64,000 nt of DNA from Auriscalpium vulgare (Eukaryota; Basidiomycota; Agaricomycetes; Russulales; Auriscalpiaceae), in assembly GCA_019915015.1 (NCBI GenBank), contig JAHBBC010000002.1, forward strand, positions 3,100,001 to 3,164,000, read 5' to 3'. The notes under the pieces are model-generated. The model was not told the origin of the DNA, made no database searches, and saw nothing but the letters and a program-made list of their open reading frames with translations. A program made the position numbers and the translations under genes. Shown in pieces: positions 34,455 through 45,648 of this stretch. Every line of letters starts with the position of its first letter. The first letter of the stretch is position 1.

Positions 34455-34652
34455 TGTTGTAGTTAGTGGGAGAAGCCACTCGGCGACTCCCGAACATACT
34501 AGATTAGATTACTAAGTACAGTAGATAAGCGAATTCCTAGTCATAGGAATATTCCAGTAGTCTTGCACTTAGGTATAAAGGCTCGCATTCAGGAGCCGGA
34601 ATAAATCAATCTTATTCTCTATTTTACTCGCTCTCTACTTGTTTATTCTACA
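34455..34652 (+). repeat. Copia 5' LTR
   Basis: A 198 bp repeat identical to 38866-39063. It has a TATA-like GGTATAAAGGC near 34572 and an AATAAA near 34602 (CCGGAATAAATCAATC), fitting U3-R-U5 order. Confidence 0.95.
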
Positions 34653-34664
34653 GGTTATGGGCCC
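34653..34664 (+). promoter_or_regulatory. Primer-binding site matching the anticodon arm of initiator tRNA-Met
   Basis: GGTTATGGGCCC directly after the 5' LTR is complementary to GGGCCCATAACC, the anticodon stem-loop of eukaryotic initiator tRNA-Met. Copia of Drosophila and yeast Ty5 prime with this internal half-tRNA. That this element does so is inferred. Confidence 0.8.
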
Positions 34665-34733
34665 TGCCCTTAACTGATCACATACAGTCACTATCTACCA
34701 GCCCTATCTATCACCCCCGAAATCTTCCCACCC

Positions 34734-37154
34734 ATGTCAGACAACACGTACGGCAGCGGCACGTACAACACAGTCCGGATCGATGCCTTGCGGGGCACCG
34801 AGAATTACGCCGTATGGCGTATGAAGATCGAAGATCTACTTACCAATGCGGACCTGTGGGATTATGTCGACGGGACGGCGAAGAAACCTGCCGCGGCAGC
34901 GACAGGAGCGGATGCCAAAGTGCAAGAAGCCGCTGACGAGAAGATCAGGGTCTGGACAAAGAAGAGTCGACAGGCGCTGTCGGCAATTCGGCTGCGGGTC
35001 GCAGACCCGCTGCTGGTATACGTTCGGGACGAGAAAGAAGCCGCCGCCGCGTGGAGCATACTCGAGGAGTTGTACCAGCCGAAAGGAACGCTGGGGCTCG
35101 TACTCGCGAGGCGAAATTTCTTCAGAGCCGAATGCGCGGAAGGCGCAGACGTCGAGGAGCACATCAGGAAGATGCGCGGACTGCAGAGCGATCTGCACTC
35201 ACTGGGACATCAGATCTCAGACGAAGATTTCGGCATGGCGTTGCTGACGTCGTTGCCAGAGTCTTGGGACCCTTACATACGGTCAATAGATCGCACAGCC
35301 CTCGGGAAATCCGGCACAGTCATATCTCGTATTCTCGAAGAAACCAAGCGCCAAAAGGAGAAAGCCGAGAAGCCATCATCTGACACGGCGCTTGCGGCCT
35401 ACAAAGGAAAGAAGAAGTTCGACACACGCAATATTACATGCTACGCGTGCGGGAAAAAAGGGCACATGAAAGCAGACTGCCGCTCGAGCAAACGTGACAA
35501 CGGGACGGGCAGGCAGAACGGCGGAGGGGGGAACACAGCGCAGGCAAACACGGCGCAGGAAGCGCCGAAGAAAGAAGAATACGCCTTCGCATCAGAGAAC
35601 TCGCTTACCAATCGCGCCGGACCGCCGCTCTGGCTCGCCGACTCGGCAGCCACGTCACACATCGTGCGAGAGCGCTCGCATTTTTCCTCTTACAGAGATA
35701 CGCCCGGGGACATTGTTCGGGGCGTAGGGAATCACTCCATCGCGGCCCTTGGCCGCGGTGACGTGCCAGTCACTTTTCAAGTTGAAGGAAAGTCGGTGCA
35801 GGGCGTCTTGCGGGACGCGATACACGCACCACTCGCTGTAGCAAACCTGGTCTCGATCCCACGCATCACCGAAAACAGCATGCAGGTGACGTTCGAAAAC
35901 GATTACCTAATGATCCGAACGCGCGCGGGAACGAATATCGCTAAAGGGAGAAAAGTCGGTCGTATGTACATCATGGACCTGAAGCCCGGCTCGGGCGCTT
36001 TTCCCGAAATGGCGCTGGTATCCGGCAATGCCCGAAGTTGGGACTCCTGGCACAGAATCTTCGGCCACCTCAATATGGGTTCGATAAAAATGCTAAAATC
36101 GAAAAATATGGTGGAGGGGATGAATGTCGACGAAGGGAGCGCGCCGGAAGAGCAATGCACAGCGTGCATCCAGGCTAAACAGCATGTCACACCATTTCCA
36201 AAAGAATCTGATACGAAGATCGCGGAGATCGGTGACCTCACCGTTTCAGACTTATGGGGACCGGCCCGAACGCGCGGAATCCGAGGCGAATTCTATTACG
36301 TGTCATTCACAGACGGAAAGTCGCGCCGCTCGATGGTTCATTTTCTCAAAGGGAAAACTGGCGTACTCGAAAAGCTGAAGTACTACAAGAGCTACATCGA
36401 GACGCAGGCGGGACGCAAGATGAAGCGTTTTCGCATCGACAATGGGCGCGAGTATCTCAACGAGGGAATTTTGAAATTCCTCTTAGAGAACGGCATCAAA
36501 TTGGAACTCACGGCACCCCACTCTTCCGCACAGAATGGAATTGCGGAACGACTCAACCGAACGTTGGTCGAGCACGCGCGCGCAATGCTATTGGCGCACG
36601 ATTTACCCAAGTACCTATGGCCCGAAGCAGTAGCCTACGCAACGTACCTGAAAAACCGGTCTCCCACGCGCGCCTTACCCGATGGGAAAACACCCGATGA
36701 GATCTTCTGGGGAAGAAACCGGACGTATCGTTGTTACGAGAATTCGGCACGCGTTGCTGGGTACTGCAGCAGGATGGGCAGCAAGGAAAATTGGAATCAA
36801 AGTCGCGCGACATGTTATTTGTCGGCCTCTCGGACAATTCGCGTGCCTGGAGGTACTACAACCCACAAACCCGGCAAGTTCAAACTTCAAGAAATATTAT
36901 ATTTGAAGAAGAAAAAACTATCACTATGGGCACTGGGGAAGAACACATACTCGAGGCCCCTGCGCGGCTCGAGGGGGAGAAAGACGCAGAGGCAGGAAAA
37001 AGCGAGCCGACTGCGGGGCAAGGGGAGAAAGGGGAGAAACGGCGCCGCCGGCCGAAGCGCCCAAAGCGCCGACACCTTCGAAAATTCCGACGCCCCGAGC
37101 ACCGAGCACGCGGATCGCGCAACACGCACCAACAAACTTTCGCCTGCTGAATAA
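34734..37154 (+). pseudogene. Copia Gag-protease-integrase frame (frameshifted at its end)
   Basis: Start MSDNTYGSGTYNTVRID. The Gag (UBN2-type) part runs to about residue 230. The zinc knuckle CYACGKKGHMKADC lies at about 236-249 and the aspartic protease motif LADSAATSH at about 299. The integrase zinc site (H..H, CTACIQAK) spans about 440-480, and the core has DLWG (about 505), DNGRE (about 568) and the Glu of NGIAERLNRT (about 603). After DEIFWG (near 36712) the frame is wrong: the expected continuation is in another frame at about 36720-37035. That continuation then shifts again near 37035-37045 into the frame of the RT part. Two single-base-type lesions therefore separate integrase from RT. 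Confidence 0.9.
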
Positions 37155-38847
37155 TCCAGCAGCACGCGGACCACGCGAATGGAAACATCACGTACCCACG
37201 GACCAGGCGCCCGTTGCAGTTGACAAAGCCGCAGAGGAAGAAGAGGACGAGCACGAGGAATATGTGCTCATGACGGGATCACTAGTAAACGACGATCCCG
37301 TGGATATCAAAGAAGCAATGACGCGGCCTGATTGGCCAAAATGGAAAGAAGCGATCGAACGGGAACTCGGACAGCTGGAAAAGCTAGGCACTTACGTCAA
37401 AGTCGAGCTTCCTGCAGATCGCGATCCAGTTGGCTGCAAATGGGTGCTACGTACGAAACGCGACACGGATGGCAACATAATAAAATACAAAGCACGTCTG
37501 GTCGCACAGGGGTTCTCACAGATACCGGGAATCGATTTCTTCGAAACATATTCCCCTGTGGTACGACTGGAGACTTTGCGAATGCTATTCGCGATCGGCG
37601 CCAAATATGATCTCGAGATTCACGTTGTTGACGTCGTCGGCGCTTATCTAAACGGCGAGCTCAAAGAAGAAATCTATATGAAACAGCCGCCGGGATACGA
37701 CGACGGGACGGGACGAGTACTGCAGCTACTCAAATCTATTTACGGGCTCAAGCAAGCTGGCCGAGTCTGGAACGATCTACTCGACGCAATTTTTGCGGAG
37801 CTAGGGTTCACTCGACTGTTCTCGGACCAGTGTGTATACATCAGACAGCAAGGCAACGATCTGTGGATCGCGGCAGTGCATGTTGATGATATGCCAATTC
37901 TAGCAACAGGCACGGAAGCTATGCGCACCATCAAAGAAGAGCTCAAATCGAAATTCGAGATCTCAGATCTCGGCGAGATCCGACAAGTCGTCGGGCTCGA
38001 AGTCATTCGAGATCGCAAGCAAGGCACACTGAAGATATCACAGAAATCATTCATTCGGCGCATACTCGAGCGCTTCGGGATGCCCAACGCGACACCAGTC
38101 GCAACACCTCTGGACCACAACGTGAAGCTCACGAAGGTTACGGAGATAGCGGAGACATCATTCCGATCCAATTATCAATCGGCGATCGGATCTCTCATGT
38201 ATCCTGCAATCGGCACTCGCCCTGACATTGCATTCGCAGTGCAATTCCTTAGTCAATTTAATTCTAATCCGGGTCCCGAGCACTGGACAGCAGTCAAGCG
38301 CGTCATGCGCTACCTCAAAGGGACGGAGGACTTGGGAATCGTGTACGGCGGAGAAACCACGGAGAAGCGAGGCATAGTTACCAGCCTCGAGGCTTACTCG
38401 GATGCCGATTGGGGAGGAAATTTGGATGACAGGAGGTCAACTTCCGGTTACGTCTTCAAAATCGCGGGAGGCCCGATCTCTTGGAGTTCGAAGAAGCAAC
38501 CGACAGTTGCCATATCCAGTATGGAAGCAGAGTACATGGCCCTGAGCCATGCGGCACGCGAAACGATCTGGATTCGCAGATTCCTCAGGGAATTAGGCGC
38601 GCCCATGGACGAGCCGACGCAAATCAACGTCGATAACCAGGGCACCATCAAATTTTCGCAGAATCAGACTTTTCACGCCCGGAGCAAGCATATCGACATC
38701 CGGCATCATTTCATTCGAGACTGTATTACTTCTAACGAAGTGTCAGTTGAATACTGCGCGACCCTCGACAATCTCGCAGACGTATTTACAAAAGCACTAC
38801 CTAAGCCGCATCACCAGGAACTTGTTCAGCACTTGGGAATGCGGTAA
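37042..38847 (+). pseudogene. Copia reverse transcriptase-RNase H frame
   Basis: This frame is open from about 37042 (no own start) through WPKWKEAIERELGQL, GCKWVLRTKRDTDG and KARLVAQGFSQ, with the RT active site VHVDDMPIL near 37877. RNase H follows: SDADWGGN near 38400, SSMEAEYMAL near 38517, and HIDIRHHFIRD near 38692. It stops at 38845-38847, just before the polypurine tract. The first in-frame ATG (37270) is inside the domain, so normal expression would need fusion to the upstream frame. It is intact apart from the upstream frameshifts. Confidence 0.9.
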
Positions 38848-38850
38848 TCG

Positions 38851-38865
38851 GGAGTCGAGGGGGAG
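38851..38865 (+). promoter_or_regulatory. Copia polypurine tract
   Basis: GGAGTCGAGGGGGAG immediately precedes the 3' LTR. This is the usual plus-strand primer position. Confidence 0.8.
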
Positions 38866-39063
38866 TGTTGTAGTTAGTGGGAGAAGCCACTCGGCGACTC
38901 CCGAACATACTAGATTAGATTACTAAGTACAGTAGATAAGCGAATTCCTAGTCATAGGAATATTCCAGTAGTCTTGCACTTAGGTATAAAGGCTCGCATT
39001 CAGGAGCCGGAATAAATCAATCTTATTCTCTATTTTACTCGCTCTCTACTTGTTTATTCTACA
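38866..39063 (+). repeat. Copia 3' LTR
   Basis: No mismatch was seen against the 5' LTR over 198 bp. It is followed by the CGATA duplication at 39064-39068. Confidence 0.95.
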
Positions 39064-39499
39064 CGATACATATGCCCACGTCTCCATTATTCAAGTGGCG
39101 TGTTCTTATGTTGTCGCCGATCGTTAACGCTGCTTTAAATTGAGGAGACGCGTTGAGGAGCAATGTCACAGTACTCTCGCAGTGCTACACGCACGGTCTG
39201 TCGATGAATGAGCCCGAATCCGTCCGCGAGAAGTCGGGCGATGCAGAAATGGAGTACGCAGCGGGTGAACCGCGGTCACCTTGACGTGTATGGTGTCGTG
39301 CTGGCGGTGGGAGGTGCATGGCGGGCCAAGAGTCGTGTGTTTGAGACGGCTCGTCGCCTTCGAGCGCGGCCGTCGCCTGCGCAGATATGTGAGTAAGTAT
39401 ATGCGCACAGGTTCGCCAAACCAAACGCACCTCAACATCCGGACACCCTTCTGCAAACAACATGCCGCGCCGGGTCCGTATTCCACTTGGAAGGAAACG

Positions 39500-42400
39500 A
39501 ACACGCGCTCACGGCGGCCCAGGTACACGACCTCGCGCCGTCTTCTGCTGATTCGCTTCAGCGCCAGATGCCGCGTTGTACAAGCCGGAGATATCGGCGA
39601 TGGTCGGTCCCGCGATCTCCAGTATTGATCTTCAGCTTCAGATTCGCTCCAGTTGCCTCAAATTCCCAAGGCGTCGCGACAGCAAGCTTACCGAGTGATC
39701 CACGCGCACCCGATGTCCGGCATGGCATCACGACGCAGTCAGTCCGCTCGTGTTGCTGCTGATCTCGCAGTCGACCGACTTGCTCAGGCTGGCAGTGACA
39801 CGTTCACATCCCGGAGGTTCATCATTCTCCGAGGCTCAGGTGGTTGATCTGTTGTCGTCGCTCACAATCTGCCAACAGGCTAAATTCAACGTAGCAAATC
39901 ATATTCGCGCGCTGAGTTTTGAATTACAACAACGAAGACGAGATACAATATGCGAACGTGCGGATTTTACCGATCACCCCGTGCACTTGGCATGTTACTT
40001 GAGATCGGCGACTTGTTGCGCGACAAGCTTGATGTTGATTCAATAGTGCGTCAGCACCACGAGCTGGTGTTGAATAGGAGCGGTACATGCGGGCGCGAGG
40101 TGGGAAACGATGGGCTTCGATTCTTGCGCGTGGGTCAGGCTGCAAGGGGAACGGATGGAGGGGGTAGCGCACCACCCTGGTGGTCGTCCTGAAATATCTG
40201 CGCCCGCGCGGCGGTCAATCAGACTGAATAGCGAATGATATTTACCATGCCGAGCATTGCGCGCGCTCTCTTCAATATTTTTGTAGCCAGCTGAGCGGAG
40301 GGTTAGCATATACGCATACAGTACGGGGTATAACCACGTACCTAACCCCTCTGCTCCTCAACAGACCATGCGGCGCCGGATGCATTCATAACACCGTCGC
40401 CTCGTGCATAGGTGCGCGCCACCAGGACCCTGCAGCGACCGTTCGGCGAGCTCGTCGAACGGGGCGAGTTGCGCATGCATACGTGACGTGCGCGTCCATT
40501 TGACAGGGTTGCGGGGTGTCTCCAGACGCGGCCTGTGCGGTGCGTGGGCGCCGCGCAGGATGGTGCCATGGATGGCGGTCGGTTTTGAAGGAGGTGTAGA
40601 GTCGAAGCCAGAGTGCGCTTCGTTGAGGCGGAGGACGTTGGTCGGCCGGGCCAGTCGAGGCAATGGACACGCCGGCTGCAGACTCGGAGAACTGGAACTG
40701 GACAGTTGTATCTCCTCGACCGCGGCTCAATATGAAGCCAGGGAGAGCGCCACGGTCCATCCAGAGCTTCTGTACGTACTCATCGCGATCATGAGCGGCG
40801 AGCTGAACATCGACTAGGGCGCGCGATGGCCGCATGCTCGGCACGGAGGGTCGATGTTAGTGGCGAAGCGATGGTCTGGGAGCAGTCGACAGGATATGAA
40901 CGTCAGTACATGGACGAGTGCAGTCGAACGGCTCTCACCTGCCTTCAGCGCGATCGACCTGGAAGGGCAGAATAGAGGTTGGGGAAATGGACAGAATACC
41001 GTCGTCGTAAGCAAATTGTTGACCGTTGAGTTTTAGCGGGCGGTAGATGTTGACGGGCTCCTTGAGGACAAATTGAAGTTCTGCCTCAAGCCGCGGATGG
41101 CGAGGGTCAGTGATATGCAGATGAGAACACTGACAGTGGTACGCACTTATGTGCACGGAGTCTGCACTGCATTGGCCGGTCCGTCGCCCCTTGCCTGCGC
41201 GCAGAACTTCAAGCCGCCCTTCCTATGCGTCCTTCTACAAATGCCCCGAAGGCGATTGGGTCGCGTGTCCGTCGAGATTCGCGGCTGTGTCTGCAGCGCA
41301 AGGAACATGGACGACGTCGGCGATCGAGACAAGTCGTTTCGAAGGCGCTGAACGCGGGGGCGGTGGGCAAAAGACGATGGACGGAGCCTGGGTGATGATG
41401 GTTTAGTGGGGCTGCAGATGCGGCCAAGAACTAATAGCACGTACCAGGGTGGCCCGCCTTGTCCGTGTCCTCTCCCGCTCCCCGGGCCTGCTCAGTACCC
41501 GCACCGCGCCCACACGACCCCAATCTGCCACAGCCCCGCGCTCTCTCTGCAGGACGTGAGCCGCACCACCGCACGATGGTTCGCCTCATCCGTACGCCCA
41601 GATAACGTGTGTGGTTGGAATGCGGAAGTATCGCGCGGCGGGGCTGCGTATGCAGAGGCGATGGATCGGAGACGGGCAGGCGACAGCCAAGGTGCGAACG
41701 ACAAGCTTGCATGACCACTTGCTCGCTGCGCACAAGCTCTGTAAGATCGTCAGTAAACATCCGTAGGCTCTGTCGCAAACAGAGACGCACCGCATCTCGT
41801 TGAAAGACAAGTTTTTCCACGGCGATGCGTGCCTTGTGGCCTGAGCGTCGCCTTGCGCGTGTGGGGTGCCGCACTACGCATGGTGTTTCGAGCGGGCCAG
41901 GGTCGGTGGGGATCGAGTGGGGACGAGGCTCGAAGGGCGGCCGGGTAACGAACCGGACATATCGGCGATACGGTCACGTTCAACCCGATCTCAAATCCAC
42001 AGCCTGCGCCTCTTGAGTCTTCCTTCCTCCACGGCCAGCTGCCGCCCTGATGCTCAGATCGCAAGCGTCGTGGTCCCGGCTGGCTTCGCCTGGTCTCGCT
42101 GGGTCGAGATCGCCAAGAACCATCCGACCGGACCGAATTCTGCCCACTGGCACAGTGGACTCATTATTTCACGCTACCCACGTCCCAGCTTTCATGCGCA
42201 TATACTGTAGAACACCCACACGCTGCTGTCCATATGCTCCGCTGCCTATTGGTAATCCGCGGACGCCCTCGTTGGCTGGACCGCACAACACGAACGAACG
42301 TTGCGCGTCCTGAAGGATCGGATCCCATTCGGGGGCAGCGTATCCCGACAAATACTGAAATCATATGGTACCCATGGCGAGGCTTACTTACTAGTTCGCC

Positions 42401-45240
42401 GTGCGCAGTCACCGACTCAATGGCCTCCTCAAGTAAAAGGTTTTCTCGCGCAGTCTGCACAGCAGACACGCCGGTTTGTCCTGCAAACCCATGCATCTAG
42501 TATTAGACAACTAAGAGAAAAACAACAAGCTGTCCCGTAGTGTCCATCACCCAGTGCACTCGGGAAACCATACAAGTACTTGATACCGACGACCTGAAGC
42601 GCGACAAGCTCGGTGTTTCATTCGTGAGTAACGCCAGCGCCTCGAGCCATTCCGCAGAACCAGGTCATGAGCGCGCGACAGAGTCCCCGGGCTCGATATC
42701 TTGAGTCTTGTGCGGTGGCGGCAGCCCTCGGATGAGCGGCAGGGGTGGCGAGACGGTCCGTGGGCGTCGACCCTTGTGCACGAGCCAGGCCGCAGCTGCG
42801 GTGCTGTGCACAGAAACGGACGGGGAAGATTGATTCAGCACGCACCGTTATGGTGTTCTGCACGATGCGTACTAGTGGCTTGCTGTGCCCGGAGCGACGC
42901 TCGCCTGGCAGAGACTTCGAGCATTTTGCGTGGCTGCTTCCATAGCCCTGCGGCGATTTGGCGACGATGCCGAGGGAGTAAGTCAGCATGTGGGCATACA
43001 TTCAAGTTTTTGACCACGTACCTGCCGCGCGGGCACCTGCGCTTCTCGACAGAGCCTTGGGTGCATCAATCTGCACGCCGCGTCCGCCGCATCCGTGCAC
43101 GTTTGCGCGTCCACCTTTGCAGCAGCCAACTGGTTAGCCCACCGACGACCGCGAGCTGCTCATACATACGTGGCGTGCGCGTCTCTGTTGGCAGGTTCTG
43201 CGCCGTGTCTTCGAATGTGGGTTGGGGCATCGCGCAGAATGGCGCAATGCTGCGAATGGAAAAGACGCACATACCGGCGAAGAACTCGGTCGTTGCAAAG
43301 GTAATGAACGCATGGGCACGATGTGTTGTGATGCAGGACGTTGGATCGCGGGCCCGGGGTTGGGGACGGGAAAATGAGTTGTCCAGATGGGAAATGCGCG
43401 AAGCTCTGCCGTCTGCAATGATCAATCAAGTGGGTCAAGCTCGGCACACGCAGCACAGAGACGTACCTCTGACCTCTGAATCTCAATGTGCATCTTTTGC
43501 GGCGATCTCGACCTGAGGCGGCTCAAGATCACGTTTCGGCGTCCAGCTCGTCAGGATCGGTGGCGACAGGTGAATGGAATCGAGAGCAGGGAGCGCAGAG
43601 CGTGTCGAACGAGCTCGAGTGAGCGAAACCCGATGGACCGTGGCGTCAAGAAAAGTCGACAAGAGGTGTTGCAGATGGCCGCGGTGGAGGTGGGAAGGAG
43701 GCCAAGCCGGACACGGGCCGCGTCGGGCGATGGTCGGTCCCGTTCGTCCTCGTTGCCGCGCTGATATATACTCAAATGTCCGAGACGTCGTTGCAGCGTT
43801 CGAGTGGACTCGCTGTGTCGCGATCTTGCAGCGAGAACTACATCGCATCGTCCACACACGCAGGGAAATTTGCGCTGCATGCCACGCTGTCCTGCACGTC
43901 CCGTCCCATTTCCAGAACTCAATTACTTATGGACTCTGCTCAGACTGGCACGCCGCCGCGGACGTCCCGGAGGATCATGCTCAGATACCGGCAATTGATC
44001 TTTTGTAGTCGCTCACGGTCGGCTACATAAATGCTGCAGCCGCTTACTCGCCATGTAAATCTGCACAGCACTCCCCGGTTTGCATCGCAAATCCAAGTCA
44101 ACTTCTATTACACAATGAGGCAACAGCGAGGACGAGATACACTAAGAAAAGCTGCGGCACAAACCGCCCGGAGCAGTCGTGATTTGCCTGACATCGACGT
44201 CTTGAAAGCGCGGCGAGGTTGATGGTGTTTGAGTAGTGTGAGTGTGAATGACGCCAGCGCAGGGAGCCGTCGTGGATGAAAGCGGTATTCAAGATGACGG
44301 GACCTTGATCACTGCGCGAGCACAGCACTCGGATGTGCTGCAAGGGATGGAAGAGGGTCCATGGGCTTGTATCCTTGTGCGTGGGAGGCGGCGCGGGTAA
44401 CGGGCGGAGGACCTTGGTTGCGCACCCAGCCTGGTGTTCGCCCTGTGCTTCTGCACGGCGCATAGTTCGCGCGACGGTCCCATTGATCTCTGCGCTATTT
44501 CCGTGGCCAGCTGAACACATCGGAGGCGGAGAGGTAAGTATATGCGGATACATCCCGGGGTCGTACCACGTACCCGACACCTGCGCTGCTCCTGCTCCTC
44601 GACAGACGATAGCCCCGTCGCCTTCTCTTGCATCATGACGCGCCACCAGGACCCCGCAGCAGTCATTGGGTGAGTTCGTTGAACGCCGCGAGTTGCGGGT
44701 GCGTAGCGTGCTGCAGCGTGGGCGTCCACTGCGGCGTGTGTTCGGATGCGGGCTGCGCAGCACGTGGGCGCTGGGCAGGATGGCGCGCAGAACGGCGGTC
44801 AGTTTCGAAGGTGTCCGGGAGCTGTTGGGGGTAGGAGGGGGAGTCGTTGAGGCGGGTGCCGTTAGTCGCTCGACGGACACGCTGGCAGCTGGGGGCCAGT
44901 CGAAAGTCACAGCTTTCCGCAGCGGAAAGTGGATAGACGCACCTCCGACTGGCGAGAGAGCCTTAGCTGAACGGTGCTGAGCGCGAGACAGAGTTGCGGG
45001 GGTCTTGAGGAGTCGACATGGGAGAGGCGACCATGGGCGAGAGCAGCAAGTTCCGCCGTCCATTCGCCTGCGGGGCACGAAATGCCATAGTCTGCAAGAG
45101 TCAGTCAAGTTGGTCAAGCTCAGCGCATGGAGTCGAGACGCACCTCATCTCAAGTAGAGTATGTATCTTCTCGGCCTTGAGGCGGCTCGACATCGCACAC
45201 GTCGCATTGAGGGTTCCAGTTGGCCATGTGCGTTTCTAGC
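39500..45240 (-). repeat. Tandem array of three diverged GC-rich gene-like units
   Basis: Three units share ordered landmarks. A CAACGAAGACGAGATACA-type segment lies near 39930, 42505 (degenerate) and 44120. A CGACAAGCT/CGTCTTGAAAGCG segment lies near 40020, 42595 and 44200. Similar minus-strand peptides are seen near 40400-40660, 43080-43300 and 44600-44870; for example RTSRMHAQLAPFDELAERS and RTPRMYEQLAVVGGL. At 41790, 43470 and 45140 a minus-strand donor (GTGCGTCTC or GTACGTCTC) is followed about 50 nt later by an ACAG or GCAG acceptor. They look like tandem minus-strand gene copies, now decayed. None gives a full ORF. A relation to the C2-like exons of the flanking NLRs is possible but not shown. 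Confidence 0.55.
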
Positions 45241-45648
45241 ATGTAAAAGCAAGAGTCCAGGGACTCAATTCGAATGTGTTGAGTGGGTGGCGAAAGCCAT
45301 GGAAGAATGCTGCGGGAATGCATCAAGAAAAGTTGACAAGGATCAATTTTGCCGCGTGCGACATCCAGCCCACGTGTTGCACCTCTCGACCTACGTCGAC
45401 CTCGAGCGCAGCGCACTCTTAGCTTTCCACCGTGACATTGTCTTCCAAACCAGCTACTCTACAAGTATGAACCCCCCACGGGATACAGAGTCCGACCAAA
45501 CGGCCAACAGAACGTGAGTGTGCGGGCAATACGAGACTATAACCGACGATCCTGACATATTGCGCATCTGCAGACCAGATCCCCCCGATTCTCAGCGATC
45601 GGGAGCAGAGTACGCCAATTCTTATTCCTTCGCTGCCTGTGATTGAAG

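Larger units (their letters stand above)
34455..39063 (+). mobile_element. Ty1/copia LTR retrotransposon, complete, very recent insertion
   Basis: LTRs 34455-34652 and 38866-39063 (198 bp) appear identical by eye and start TGTTG and end CTACA. The 5 bp duplication CGATA flanks the element. The order Gag, protease, integrase, RT, RNase H identifies the copia type. The primer site (34653-34664) and polypurine tract (38851-38865) are in place. The coding frame is broken twice, so the copy is not autonomous as given. It lies between the two divergent NLR genes. Confidence 0.95.

Noticed and set aside
44098..45117. 339-codon minus ORF in the tandem array
   Set aside because: The better conserved peptide between units lies in another frame (LNDSPSYPQQL... 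and its relatives), so this long frame is not the coding one.
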